IMG/VR virus record: IMGVR_UViG_3300049596_000539
Coordinates: 1 to 57,384 of that record
DNA length: 57,384 bases
Source of the DNA: a virus
Strand: one strand, 5' to 3'
In this document: in pieces, positions 21,679 through 28,771 of the stretch
Layout: each line of letters begins with the position of its first letter
How positions within the stretch are numbered: the first letter of the stretch is position 1
Program-made: the position numbers and the translations under genes
The notes under the pieces: generated by a model
Told to the model about the DNA's origin: nothing
Database searches by the model: none
The model's input: the letters and a program-made list of their open reading frames with translations, nothing else

Positions 21679-21965
21679 GACTCCACCCTAACAACTTCTG
21701 TCGAGATCCGCCAGCCCGAATCGCCGTACGTTTGAATGTAAAGATGTTCGCCCACCACCGGTAAGTCCGCGATGGAGAGACTCCTTAGCCACTCCCAGCC
21801 GTCTTCATCCAAATATTTCGGGGCCTCCTCCATGAGGAAGGAACGGAGAACGGGATTGTGGTAATAGTCGCGTCCTATCCTGGGGCTCTCCACAAGGATT
21901 CCGGAACTTTCCTCCTTACGGGTGTACTTGGCCCCTGATGCGGTGTACGCAACAAACGGTTTCAT
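21675..21965 (-). CDS. Hypothetical protein, 96 aa
   Basis: Starts MKPFVAYTASGAKYTRKEES in an ATGA overlap. Polar and probably mixed alpha/beta (KYLDEDGWEWLRSLSIADLPVV). Part of the coupled small-gene run. No family recognised. Confidence 0.65.
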   Translation of the reverse strand: MKPFVAYTASGAKYTRKEESSGILVESPRIGRDYYHNPVLRSFLMEEAPKYLDEDGWEWLRSLSIADLPVVGEHLYIQTYGDSGWRISTEVVRVES

Positions 21966-22063
21966 CTTCGTCCCAGTCCGTCGAGTTTGTCAAGCCTACT
22001 ATACTCCGGGTTCGGATCATCCGCAATAAACCACGCGATGAATTTTCGAATTGTGTTTCTCAT
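21962..22063 (-). CDS. Micro-protein, 33 aa
   Basis: Starts MRNTIRKFIAWFIADDPNPE at ATG 22063 in an ATGA overlap and ends in another. The N-terminal 14 residues form a short amphipathic, cationic helix (RNTIRKFIAWFI), followed by a polar tail. A possible membrane-interface peptide. Its coding region contains a TTGCGG-N17-TATAGT promoter-like sequence on the same strand. Confidence 0.6.
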   Translation of the reverse strand: MRNTIRKFIAWFIADDPNPEYSRLDKLDGLGRR

Positions 22064-22536
22064 CGTGAAGCCTCCCGCGTAGCTTCTACCGCTTCAAGAG
22101 CAGCGCGCATACGGGCCTTGCGGTAGTCGTAGAAGCTGACGTACTCGACAGAATCCGCGAACTCCCGAGTCGTCTTCTCTGCCAGTTCGACATCGGCGTC
22201 GGTGATGGGTTGGGGTTCTGTGGTCGCTTCACGAGAACGACGGAAACCCGCAGCGAGGACCGTTGCTGTCAACCTCGGGATCAGATCCCCCGAGTTGAAC
22301 GCCACCCCAGCGTCGTACAGGGTGCGGAACAACGCTTGTGCGAGATCCGTCTCGTCGGGTGCGGTCGGGCTAACACCACCAGCCGCCAGCGCCGTGACTA
22401 CCGCCTCGGTTAGCTTCTTCCGCAGCGGCCCCATATCCTGCCCGAGCAGCCGGGCTTGCACCTTCTCGGGGAAGTTGATGACGTTGCGTACGACCTCCCC
22501 GATTGCCAGGTCGATTAGTTCCTCCCGCGTCTTCAT
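22060..22536 (-). CDS. Hypothetical protein, 158 aa
   Basis: A mostly helical protein (KTREELIDLAIGEVVRNVIN; LTEAVVTALAAGG). It starts the GC-rich stretch from about 22.06 to 24.3 kb, where codon use differs from the neighbouring genes. Coupled by four-base overlaps at both ends. No family recognised. Confidence 0.68.
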   Translation of the reverse strand: MKTREELIDLAIGEVVRNVINFPEKVQARLLGQDMGPLRKKLTEAVVTALAAGGVSPTAPDETDLAQALFRTLYDAGVAFNSGDLIPRLTATVLAAGFRRSREATTEPQPITDADVELAEKTTREFADSVEYVSFYDYRKARMRAALEAVEATREASR

Positions 22537-22793
22537 GGTTTCTCTCCGTTCTTCGGTCGGACATCAGGGGACGGAATGGACGGATGGACCGGTTTCACCA
22601 CGCCGATGTTCTGGGCGAGTGTGCTCGCCGGGATTCCATCGCCGTCGAACGCTCGATACCAGAAGTCCAGATAGCGCGACTTCTGCCACGCGTCGCCGTA
22701 TGCATCGATGACGACAGCTCGGTCCGGCAGGGCATCGAGCTTCTCCCGAGCACGAGCGATGTCCGGACGCCACGAACTCAACTTCCCGCTCAT
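22533..22793 (-). CDS. Hypothetical protein, 86 aa
   Basis: Soluble, with an N-terminal helix (RPDIARAREKLDALPDRAVVI) and a Pro-rich C-terminus (KPVHPSIPSPDVRP). In the GC-rich module and overlapping its neighbours. Unknown function. Confidence 0.65.
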   Translation of the reverse strand: MSGKLSSWRPDIARAREKLDALPDRAVVIDAYGDAWQKSRYLDFWYRAFDGDGIPASTLAQNIGVVKPVHPSIPSPDVRPKNGEKP

Positions 22794-23164
22794 TATTCAG
22801 ACTCCGATCCGGTCGGCATCGGTTCGATCGCCCAGAACTGGCGCGCCTCTAGCCCATCTTGAGAAGGGTGCGGATCGTGGATCAGCCCCTCGGGACCCCA
22901 CACAACGACATGCTCGACGTTCCGAGGGGACATCCCGATCGCCAAGCATTCGCGGTCGATGTTGCCAGCGGCCATCGGGTGCATCGTGAGTCCGCGCGAC
23001 CGCAGCCACATCGTGAATGCTGTGAACCAGTCGCGGTCGTAGAGAACGAAGTGCGGGACAGCCTCAGTAGGCAGGTCAAGCAGTGACGCAACGGCGGTGC
23101 GCATGCAGTCGCCGGGTATGCCGCGCGGGTCGTTGACGAAGATCGTCTGTGTGTGCCGAATCAC
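22793..23164 (-). CDS. Papain-fold-like protein, 123 aa
   Basis: The order GIPGDCMRTAVASLLDLP (C20 at the start of a helix), then EHVVVWG (H85), then LIHDPHPS (D97) matches the Cys-His-Asp arrangement of compact C39/NlpC-like cysteine-peptidase folds. Similar small proteins are common in actinobacteriophage accessory regions and have no established substrate. Function as a peptidase or amidase is therefore only a structural inference. Confidence 0.55.
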   Translation of the reverse strand: MIRHTQTIFVNDPRGIPGDCMRTAVASLLDLPTEAVPHFVLYDRDWFTAFTMWLRSRGLTMHPMAAGNIDRECLAIGMSPRNVEHVVVWGPEGLIHDPHPSQDGLEARQFWAIEPMPTGSESE

Positions 23165-23598
23165 TGCTCAACCCCGTTCGTCTCCTGTTTGGCTTCGGGG
23201 TTGTCCTGCGGGACAGGAACAGCAGGAGCGGAGAGGATGAGACGCATCCATTCACGAGCGAACCCGTCTGTTACTTCCTGCCTCTCGGCATCAAGAGCAT
23301 CCGCGATCCGTGCGTCCCGGTCAGCGACCTCGGCTCGGAGTGTGGTGATCTCGTCCAACAGGGCAAGCACCACGTCAGGCGAGGCGGCGGCGATGAACTC
23401 GGCATCCGGGTCCGTGTAGACGTGAGCGACCGGATTGCAGTCCTCCGCCTCACCGTCCGCGAGCAACTGCCGGTACGACTCGGCATCCCCCACCGTCTTG
23501 AATCCCTGGTAATCCAGGTCGTGCCAGATCGCCCAAGGCCCTTCGACCGCGACCGCCTCGGCTAGTGCCCGCAACCCCACAACATCGGAATCGGTCAT
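23161..23598 (-). CDS. Ead/Ea22-like accessory protein, 145 aa
   Basis: The segment AEFIAAASPDVVLALLDEITTLRAEVADRDARI is the widely shared phage Ead/Ea22-type motif, a helix pair followed by a coiled coil. Such early accessory proteins vary greatly between phages and their role is unknown. A 30-base stretch encoding DEITTLRA is repeated exactly in the gene at 23998. It lies in the GC-rich module. Confidence 0.7.
   Translation of the reverse strand: MTDSDVVGLRALAEAVAVEGPWAIWHDLDYQGFKTVGDAESYRQLLADGEAEDCNPVAHVYTDPDAEFIAAASPDVVLALLDEITTLRAEVADRDARIADALDAERQEVTDGFAREWMRLILSAPAVPVPQDNPEAKQETNGVEQ
23330..23359. repeat. 30-bp direct repeat, copy 1
   Basis: Identical over 30 bases to 24176-24205. 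Both copies encode the DEITTLRA segment of two different leftward genes, so it reflects exchange or duplication inside coding DNA. Confidence 0.9.
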
Positions 23599-23747
23599 GC
23601 GTCCGTGCTCCTAATCTCGTGATCCCGCTTACGTTGTGCCGCAGCACCGGCCGCGAACACTGCTCGCAGTCCGGCATCGTGGTCCTGGATCGTCCAGACG
23701 TTGCGGTCCCGGAAGGCGGCGAGGTAGATGTCGTGAAGCTCAGGCAT
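23595..23747 (-). CDS. Small hypothetical protein, 50 aa
   Basis: Starts MPELHDIYLAAFRDRNVWT at ATG 23747 and ends RDHEIRSTDA in an ATGA overlap. Its last residues (HEIRSTDA) resemble the end of the 35-aa gene (HEIRRHDA), and the nucleotides CTCCTAATCTCGTG are shared. Unknown function. Confidence 0.65.
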   Translation of the reverse strand: MPELHDIYLAAFRDRNVWTIQDHDAGLRAVFAAGAAAQRKRDHEIRSTDA

Positions 23748-23901
23748 CTTGTGCACCCATATCGACATTCACGGTGACCGAAGTCGGCCGTCCGTCATCG
23801 CGCCAGACCGACGTCGGGAGGTCGACGCGGACCACGCCTTCGTTCGTGAAGGTGGCGCGCTCCTTATCGAGCGCGCTCAGGGTAAGTGCATACCTACGCA
23901 T
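23740..23901 (-). CDS. Small hypothetical protein, 53 aa
   Basis: Starts MRRYALTLSALDKERATFT at ATG 23901 inside the end of the preceding gene and overlaps the next by 8 bases. Beta-rich (SVTVNVDMGA). It is in the GC-rich module. No family. Confidence 0.65.
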   Translation of the reverse strand: MRRYALTLSALDKERATFTNEGVVRVDLPTSVWRDDGRPTSVTVNVDMGAQDA

Positions 23902-24001
23902 CGTGTCTCCTAATCTCGTGGTTTGTGGTCATGTCCCAGCGCCGGTCACCTGGCCGGACCACCTCGTATTCGGTCACTTCGATGGGCTCCATGCCGGTCA
24001 T
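23894..24001 (-). CDS. Micro-protein, 35 aa
   Basis: Starts MTGMEPIEVTEYEVVRPGD at ATG 24001 in an ATGA overlap and ends NHEIRRHDA. Short and charged. The 24088 start is antisense-like and deep inside the neighbour. Unknown function. Confidence 0.55.
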   Translation of the reverse strand: MTGMEPIEVTEYEVVRPGDRRWDMTTNHEIRRHDA

Positions 24002-24309
24002 TCTCCCACCGCTTTGGGTTCGTCGATCTGCCATCTGAGGGACCGGAGTTCGTGTCCTCCACGCCAGACCATTTCGCATGCCCGGCACATTCCGCGTGCG
24101 TGGCGCAGGACGTCGTCTTCGGGCCCTTCCCGGTATTCGACGCGGACGGGGTGGCGGTACACGATCCCGTCGATGTCGGCTCGGAGTGTGGTGATCTCGT
24201 CCAACGTCTCCTCCAAAGCGAATGCTAGGCGGTCGGCATCTACTATAGTGACATAGGTCGCTGAAAGGTTGTTGTACTCGTCCAGAACCTTACGGGCATC
24301 AGAACTCAC
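23998..24309 (-). CDS. Hypothetical protein with coiled coil, 103 aa
   Basis: The N-terminal 50 residues contain ALEETLDEITTLRADID, related to the Ead/Ea22-like coiled coil of the gene at 23161. The C-terminal half has CRACEMVW, a possible CxxC metal site, and several His and Arg residues. The exact 30-base repeat shared with 23330-23359 suggests recombination between the two genes. Unknown function. Confidence 0.65.
   Translation of the reverse strand: MSSDARKVLDEYNNLSATYVTIVDADRLAFALEETLDEITTLRADIDGIVYRHPVRVEYREGPEDDVLRHARGMCRACEMVWRGGHELRSLRWQIDEPKAVGE
24176..24205. repeat. 30-bp direct repeat, copy 2
   Basis: Exact copy of 23330-23359, about 850 bp away, in the same orientation. Confidence 0.9.
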
Positions 24310-24556
24310 GGTAACCCTCCATCGGTTCGCCCTGTGCGTAATCAGGATCGTAGTTGAAAGAATCCATCACCATGTCCTCTACTTCGGACTCTACAGGCGC
24401 ATAGTCCAGGTTCGTCGGGTAACCGCGCTGAACGTGAAGAGTCTCCGAATGGGACTGGATAAGCGCGTCGATGTCGAGAATGTCGGGCGTCTTGCCGTAA
24501 CTAACCAGTCGGTCGTGAATCCGGTTTGAAAGCTCGGGGTGTAGCAGATCAAGCAT
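24299..24556 (-). CDS. Hypothetical protein, 85 aa
   Basis: An acidic protein (VESEVEDMVMDSFNYDPDYA) preceded by GAGAGGAAA and a strong promoter at 24585-24613. It marks the start of the transcription unit that runs through the GC-rich module. No family recognised. Confidence 0.68.
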   Translation of the reverse strand: MLDLLHPELSNRIHDRLVSYGKTPDILDIDALIQSHSETLHVQRGYPTNLDYAPVESEVEDMVMDSFNYDPDYAQGEPMEGYREF

Positions 24557-24584
24557 GATGTTTCCTCTCGTTGCTGATAGGACA

Positions 24585-24613
24585 AGACTACGGGGTTAGG
24601 GCTCGGGTGTCAA
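24585..24613 (-). promoter_or_regulatory. TTGACA-N17-TAGTCT promoter
   Basis: Reverse strand: TTGACA at 24608-24613 (overlapping the stop codon of the preceding gene), 17-bp spacer, TAGTCT at 24585-24590. A leader of about 28 bases with GAGAGGAAA follows. Confidence 0.7.
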
Positions 24614-24786
24614 TACTCGGAAAGACAATTCTCAATCCAACTCAAAGCCTCAGGTTTGTTAGCCTCAAGCCAGAAAAACAATTCCTCGGGCATCGTAATC
24701 CACGGGTGCCAGTGAGAAGAACACACGCCCTCGTCGTCCCAGTGCCCAGCCGATTTAGTACACCAATGAATTACATTCTCAGTCAT
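24610..24786 (-). CDS. Small hypothetical protein, 58 aa
   Basis: Starts MTENVIHWCTKSAGHWDDEG at ATG 24786 in an ATGA overlap. Rich in Trp, His and Cys (C9, C22, C54), so possibly metal-binding. The stop codon overlaps the next promoter. No family. Confidence 0.65.
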   Translation of the reverse strand: MTENVIHWCTKSAGHWDDEGVCSSHWHPWITMPEELFFWLEANKPEALSWIENCLSEY

Positions 24787-25064
24787 CAGATCGGCCTCAC
24801 AGACCAGCAGATTTCCATGTCGCGGTCACAATGGGCGCATTCGTAGTCGCCGTCAGCAATGTATACATTAGCCAACTCCCCGACGTTCGTGCAAACTCGC
24901 AAGTCCTGCCGCGTACAATCAACCGAGAGCAAGTAAGCAACATCATGTGAACAAGTCGTGTCCCCGCCGATGTGCGTTTCCGATTCGCATTTCAGCGGCT
25001 CGGCGTTCATGATGAGGGTGAGCGTGTCCAAATCAACATCGGTACGGGTTAGCGTTTGGTTCAT
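24786..25064 (-). CDS. Cysteine-rich hypothetical protein, 92 aa
   Basis: Seven cysteines, including a CAHC pair near the C-terminus, and several His residues (HIGGDTTCSH, YECAHCDRDMEIC), suggest one or two zinc sites. Coupled at both ends to neighbours. Small zinc proteins of this kind often act as host-takeover or nucleic-acid-binding proteins, but nothing specific is supported. Confidence 0.65.
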   Translation of the reverse strand: MNQTLTRTDVDLDTLTLIMNAEPLKCESETHIGGDTTCSHDVAYLLSVDCTRQDLRVCTNVGELANVYIADGDYECAHCDRDMEICWSVRPI

Positions 25065-25234
25065 TGGATCAATCCGCCTTCAGTCTGAATTTGCTTTACA
25101 TACTCCAGAAAACCCTCTAAGGTGTTTCGAGTTACCCGGCCCATGTAAGGATAGCCCTGGTCATTTGCAAGTTTCTGGCATTCTTCGATAAAGATTTCCG
25201 CCAGTCGTTGCAGTTCTTCGTGTGAGTAGGTCAT
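25061..25234 (-). CDS. Small hypothetical protein, 57 aa
   Basis: Starts MTYSHEELQRLAEIFIEECQ at ATG 25234 in an ATGA overlap and ends in another. Largely helical. Coupling on both sides supports translation. Unknown function. Confidence 0.68.
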   Translation of the reverse strand: MTYSHEELQRLAEIFIEECQKLANDQGYPYMGRVTRNTLEGFLEYVKQIQTEGGLIQ

Positions 25235-25572
25235 CACGCCTCCAATGCGGCAAGGCGGGTAAGGACTCGACGGGCGTGGTCTACCTGAGAATCGTCAATC
25301 TGAGTCTGATACGCATAACCTGTTTCCGCGATGAAAGATTCGTCATCCAGTGCCTTAACCCACATCTCCGCAATCCCACTAAATTCTCGGAACTCAAGGA
25401 TCAGCGGGTTAGCGCCTTCCGTAGCGACGGGGACGTGATCGAACTCGGGGCGTTCATCGCGAGCCAGATCGACAATCGGACGACTGCTAAACGGATAGGC
25501 GTAGCGCGTGCCATAGAAGTCGGTCCACGGCATCGGGTCGGTGTTCGGAACACGGCTAGAGTAAAGTTTCAT
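25234..25572 (-). CDS. Hypothetical protein, 112 aa
   Basis: GAGGAGG precedes ATG 25572, with a promoter at 25617-25645. The sequence has a beta-rich N-terminus (PWTDFYGTRYAYPF) and a helical C-terminus (DDSQVDHARRVLTRLAALEA). First gene of a coupled run. No family recognised. Confidence 0.7.
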   Translation of the reverse strand: MKLYSSRVPNTDPMPWTDFYGTRYAYPFSSRPIVDLARDERPEFDHVPVATEGANPLILEFREFSGIAEMWVKALDDESFIAETGYAYQTQIDDSQVDHARRVLTRLAALEA

Positions 25573-25616
25573 GATTCCTCCTCACAAGTAGATTCGCCAG
25601 GATAGGCGTTAGAACT

Positions 25617-25645
25617 AGTATGACCTAGCGGGGAGCGGAAGTCAA
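25617..25645 (-). promoter_or_regulatory. TTGACT-N17-CATACT promoter
   Basis: Reverse strand: TTGACT at 25640-25645, 17-bp spacer, CATACT at 25617-25622, followed by a roughly 40-base leader with GAGGAGG. Confidence 0.7.
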
Positions 25646-25908
25646 GCCACGAACAAAAAGAAAACCAAGACCCCCCACAAACCGAACGCAACGCCCACAC
25701 CGATAGCAAAAACAGGAGGCGGGCCTAACGCTGTATACTCGGTATCTAGCGCCCAGTTCCAAAAGCGCGCCAGCTTAGAACGCCCTGGCGCATGAAAGCG
25801 GGATTGAGTACCGGCCCATACCCGCAAAGCGTCTAGCTCGTCCTCAGTGGCACCCTCTGCGAGCTTTACAGCGGCATTTAGGCGTTCATCCCGTGCTGTG
25901 TCGTCCAT
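25642..25908 (-). CDS. Tail-anchored membrane protein, 88 aa
   Basis: The N-terminal 55 residues are soluble and helical (TARDERLNAAVKLAEGATEDELDALRV by residue spacing). The C-terminal 25 residues are a membrane segment (VFAIGVGVAFGLWGVLVFFLFV). This places a cytoplasmic domain at the membrane. The stop lies within the next promoter. Role unknown. Confidence 0.72.
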   Translation of the reverse strand: MDDTARDERLNAAVKLAEGATEDELDALRVWAGTQSRFHAPGRSKLARFWNWALDTEYTALGPPPVFAIGVGVAFGLWGVLVFFLFVA

Positions 25909-26183
25909 CAGTTCTTCTCCTTAAAAGGGACATAAACGCCTCGGGAAGCTCCGGCTTCGGGAAAGGCACGGGAAGGGGTAAAGCGGAAAGAAACCACGCC
26001 GTGACCGGTTACATGGATATCTACGGGGGTTCCTGAGTCGATGACCTTCTTATTCAGCACGTAAGCAACCACCTTGATTTGGTGCTCTTTCGGCATCATC
26101 TCCAGCGGGAACATGCTCAGCGCATCGCCGTGCATCTCACGGGCGGACGGCATGTGCATCGGGATCTTCTTGACTTCTTGCAT
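25908..26183 (-). CDS. Hypothetical protein, 91 aa
   Basis: Met- and His-rich N-terminus (MHMPSAREMHGDALSMFP) and a beta-rich C-terminus (HVTGHGVVSFRFTPSRAFP). The start overlaps nothing but lies one base after the preceding stop. No recognised family. Confidence 0.68.
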   Translation of the reverse strand: MQEVKKIPMHMPSAREMHGDALSMFPLEMMPKEHQIKVVAYVLNKKVIDSGTPVDIHVTGHGVVSFRFTPSRAFPEAGASRGVYVPFKEKN

Positions 26184-26184
26184 G

Positions 26185-26778
26185 TTAGTTCTCCTTGCTC
26201 GGGGCGGTGAAAGTACCTGCCGTAATTGCTCGTTCGATCTCGTCGGAAATGAAACGGATCAGGCCGTCCCTCTCCCGCAAAAGGATGTCGAATGCTCGCT
26301 CCCCTTCGGCAGTCGTGGCGTCGATAACCCACACGTTCCGGCCATAGCGTACCGTGGATAGGTCAAGCTCCACAATAGGATCGAACGCATTACCCGCCCC
26401 GTCCTTCTTAAGGTAAAGGATTCCGGCGTCAAGATCCCAAACGAACGCGGCCTTTTCGTCTGCCTCGGCCTTTCGGGCGTTCTCGATAGTAACGCGCTCA
26501 GGCTCAATTTCCGCGAGATCACGCCACTTCGTCCAGCGCTCCCAATCATTTGTCTTGAGAACGTTCTTTCGGATTACCCCGCCGGGAACCCCCGCCGCAG
26601 AGGCCATCTTCAACCGGAGGGCAAAATCTGCCTCAATGCTCGCAGTACGCTCCGAAATCTCACGCAGAATCCGTCCTTCGTACTCCGCCCGAACCTGTTC
26701 AGCAATCACTTTCTTAGCGATCCGCATACGGGATTTGGCCTCGACCAGTTCGATAACGTACTGCGTGAAGTCAGGCAC
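26185..26778 (-). CDS. Hypothetical protein, 197 aa
   Basis: The likely start is GTG 26778 (MPDFTQYVIELVEAKSRM), an 8-base overlap with the preceding gene; the 26811 start would overlap by 41 bases. The N-terminal half is a long charged helix (RIAKKVIAEQVRAEYEGRIL and onward). The C-terminal half is mixed, with VWDLDAGILYLKKDG. It is the largest unknown in the 24-27 kb unit. No function can be assigned. Confidence 0.7.
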   Translation of the reverse strand: MPDFTQYVIELVEAKSRMRIAKKVIAEQVRAEYEGRILREISERTASIEADFALRLKMASAAGVPGGVIRKNVLKTNDWERWTKWRDLAEIEPERVTIENARKAEADEKAAFVWDLDAGILYLKKDGAGNAFDPIVELDLSTVRYGRNVWVIDATTAEGERAFDILLRERDGLIRFISDEIERAITAGTFTAPSKEN

Positions 26779-27025
26779 GAAAACCTCGCAGGGTTGCGGT
26801 CGAAACCTCAATGAACTCCGCCAGGTCTGAGAGGGCTCCCATAAGCTCGTCTATAAGTTTCGGGTCAGACTCATCGGAGAGGACATCCATAACTCGCTGC
26901 ATCTCGCTCACAGCCACCTCCAGGGCGTCAGCATCTCCCGGGTCGGATCCGGTAACGGACGTGTCCAGGATAGTGATTCCCGGAGAGGATGTGACCTCTT
27001 CTTTCGCGAACAATACATAAGCCAT
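26771..27025 (-). CDS. Hypothetical protein, 84 aa
   Basis: An acidic protein, beta-like at the N-terminus and helical afterwards (LIDELMGALSDLAEFIEV). First gene of its unit, with a TGATAGGCT promoter motif at 27064-27072. Unknown function. Confidence 0.7.
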   Translation of the reverse strand: MAYVLFAKEEVTSSPGITILDTSVTGSDPGDADALEVAVSEMQRVMDVLSDESDPKLIDELMGALSDLAEFIEVSTATLRGFRA

Positions 27026-27414
27026 TGCGTGTTTCCCTTCTCGTAGTTTTCGGTCTTACCCTCAGCCTATCACTACTTTTCACGAGATCCTTGGTTGTTA
27101 CCTAATCGTTATAAAGGGAAACTAACCCAAAAAAGTGTGGCCCAGTAGGCTAAAAAACTAACTATTTTGGCGTCGGTTTAGTGGGTAAATCGGGGTGTCC
27201 GGAGGTCCTCGACGTACTTTTAGGGTCTTTGGGACGGTTTTGAATGAGTGTGAAACCCTGATTTTATGCGGAATACGACGGAGAGTTGTGGCCCTAAACA
27301 TGATACATCTATAACTCACTCATCTATATTACTAGGGTTAGGGATTTACGGTTGTTACTGCTCTGCACTGGGAGACTTCATCGGTAGGCTCTAGTTATGT
27401 GGTAGGTTTATTTT
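27026..27414. other. AT-richer intergenic region, possible origin or control region
   Basis: About 390 bases without a supported gene, the longest such stretch in the window, between divergent genes. It is locally AT-rich against a GC-rich genome, with A- and T-runs (CCAAAAAAGTG, GGCTAAAAAACTAACTATTTTGG), a repeated AAACTAAC, and a TATAACTCACTCATCTATATTACTAGG stretch in the second half by segments. A leftward TGATAGGCT motif is at 27064. A replication origin is possible, but no iteron set was identified by eye. Confidence 0.4.
27064..27072 (-). promoter_or_regulatory. Extended -10 motif before the 27025 gene
   Basis: Reverse strand TGATAGGCT, identical to the motif at 4005 (reverse) and 41528 (forward). 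Confidence 0.5.
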
Positions 27415-27915
27415 ATGGATACCTTCAATCATGGCACATATGCCACCTACACAAACCGGAATTGTCGGTGCGATCTTTGCAAGAAAGCGGCCTCTGAATA
27501 TGCCAAGGCTAAGAAACTAAAAGGCTTACCAGAGGGGGATAAGAGGCACGGCACTCGGAACGGATATTTCAACTGGGGTTGTCGGTGTGATGACTGCAAA
27601 CTGATCGGCAAGGAATATGCCTCATCCCGTCCAGATGGAGCACGATCAGCTAGCTTGAAACGTAACTACGGACTGACATCGGAAGACTGGGATGAACTGT
27701 TTGAGTCCCAGGAGGGCCTCTGTGCGTCTTGTGGGGAGCCCCCTGCAAAAGATGCCAAGCGCCGGTTTCATCTGGATCACAACCACATTACCGGACAAAA
27801 CAGGGGCATCCTGTGCCATGGCTGTAACGTCGCTCTTGGTTTGTTGAAAGAGGACCGCACTAAGATTCGGGCGTTGATTGATTACCTGAACAAGTGGGAT
27901 GACGATTACTTCTAG
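27415..27915 (+). CDS. HNH endonuclease (endonuclease VII-like)
   Basis: A 166-aa protein. The C-terminal core contains CASC, LDHNHITGQNRGILCHGCNVALG and LLKEDR, which is the zinc-bound HNH fold of the recombination endonuclease VII family. The N-terminal half has two CxCDxC-type pairs (CRCDLC, CRCDDC), probably extra zinc fingers for DNA contact. It is a lone rightward gene in a leftward block, typical of a mobile freestanding endonuclease. There is no ribosome-binding site before the ATG; a TAGGTT hexamer lies 6 bases upstream. Confidence 0.88.
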   Translation: MDTFNHGTYATYTNRNCRCDLCKKAASEYAKAKKLKGLPEGDKRHGTRNGYFNWGCRCDDCKLIGKEYASSRPDGARSASLKRNYGLTSEDWDELFESQEGLCASCGEPPAKDAKRRFHLDHNHITGQNRGILCHGCNVALGLLKEDRTKIRALIDYLNKWDDDYF

Positions 27916-28000
27916 AGCGCTCTATACTTCGGAGCATTCTCTCCTCCCTTTGGCGTAGCCGAACCCAGTTCAGGGGGTAAGATATTCCTTCGGACTCGTT

Positions 28001-28018
28001 GATAGCGGTGCTATCAGG
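28001..28018. terminator. Palindromic hairpin between convergent genes
   Basis: TGATAGC and GCTATCA pair as a 7-bp stem around GGT, followed by CAGGCCGGG. It lies between the convergent HNH gene and the gene ending at 28033. There is no T tract, so it may be a terminator or a paired copy of the TGATAG motif. Confidence 0.35.
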
Positions 28019-28032
28019 CCGGGTGTTCATCG

Positions 28033-28227
28033 TCAGTAGTAAAGCGTTGTGCGACCGTTGACGGTGGGCTCTAGTACCGGGTCACCTGAATCGTCTTGCA
28101 CGGCGTAACCTTCGTAGGCCGTGGCGTGGTGCATGCTGTAGGAAACGTTCCGGTGGAACCAGGCCAGGACTTCGGACTCGGTAGTAGCGGTGGCGATGGG
28201 CTGTCCGTCGCGAGTGATGGTGAACAT
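28033..28227 (-). CDS. Hypothetical protein, 64 aa
   Basis: Starts MFTITRDGQPIATATTESE at ATG 28227 with GGGAGG upstream and ends after NGRTTLYY. It looks like a small beta-rich domain followed by YEGYAVQDDSGDPVLEP. A diverged fragment of the same motif (YEGYSVKDDAGRDVLV) lies at 29112-29180. Function unknown. Confidence 0.68.
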   Translation of the reverse strand: MFTITRDGQPIATATTESEVLAWFHRNVSYSMHHATAYEGYAVQDDSGDPVLEPTVNGRTTLYY

Positions 28228-28280
28228 TGGGTGCCTCCCGGCGTCTCGGTGAAAGCTGCTTTGCAGCGGGTCTTAGGTCA

Positions 28281-28309
28281 AGTATGCCGGTTGCGAGGGA
28301 GGAAGTCAA
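28281..28309 (-). promoter_or_regulatory. TTGACT-N17-CATACT promoter
   Basis: Reverse strand: TTGACT at 28304-28309, 17-bp spacer, CATACT at 28281-28286, followed by a roughly 53-base leader with GGGAGG before the 64-aa gene. Confidence 0.7.
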
Positions 28310-28360
28310 GCGTTTTATCAAAAGACTTTGCAAGCGCTAGAAGGCGTTTTAAGACGACGA

Positions 28361-28399
28361 AACCCCCGCCTAGGCTACCGACACCTAGAACAGGGGTTA
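28361..28399 (-). terminator. Leftward terminator after the 69-aa gene
   Basis: On the reverse strand, AACCCC ... TAGG pairs with CCTA ... GGGGTT as an interrupted stem, followed by TTTCGTCGTCTT. It would separate the 69-aa gene from the next promoter. Confidence 0.5.
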
Positions 28400-28427
28400 A
28401 GTGGCTGAGAATTGATCCTGTGCGTTC

Positions 28428-28637
28428 TCAGAGGGCTTTAGCGAGCATAAGGGACAGGCCCGTAGGCTCAGTACCCTTGCGATAGGTGCCGGTAGTCCAG
28501 CCGTGATCCTTGCGGGACTTCTCTTCTCGGGTACAGTCGCGGATAGAGCCGATAGCGAGCTTGATGAGGTAAGGCTTATCGTCCTGCCCTACATAGCTCG
28601 GGTGAAAGCCCCACAGGATGTACTCTGTCTTTGTCAT
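28428..28637 (-). CDS. Hypothetical protein, 69 aa (predicted leaderless)
   Basis: Starts MTKTEYILWGFHPSYVGQDD. Its ATG is 6 bases from a GAGACT -10 box with TTGACT 17 bases upstream, leaving no space for a ribosome-binding site. The product is basic and mixed alpha/beta. Flanked by its own promoter and terminator, so it is a single-gene unit. No family. Confidence 0.7.
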   Translation of the reverse strand: MTKTEYILWGFHPSYVGQDDKPYLIKLAIGSIRDCTREEKSRKDHGWTTGTYRKGTEPTGLSLMLAKAL

Positions 28638-28643
28638 GGGATA

Positions 28644-28672
28644 AGTCTCTCAGTTCGTCTAGCAAAAGTCAA
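28644..28672 (-). promoter_or_regulatory. TTGACT-N17-GAGACT leaderless promoter
   Basis: Reverse strand: TTGACT at 28667-28672, 17-bp spacer, GAGACT at 28644-28649, then 6 bases to the ATG (28637). Confidence 0.7.
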
Positions 28673-28771
28673 GCAGAAAAACCGAAAGGCCCTTAAGAGA
28701 ATCCCCATCCCCTAAGAGCCCCGCTTCCCTGCCCCGGATTCATTCGGTAAGGGGCGTTTTTGGTTGTTCAG

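Noticed and set aside
21990-22018. TTGCGG-N17-TATAGT promoter on the reverse strand
   Set aside because: The spacing and -10 are good, but it lies inside a coupled micro-gene and lacks the TTGACY -35 of the other promoters, so it may be chance.
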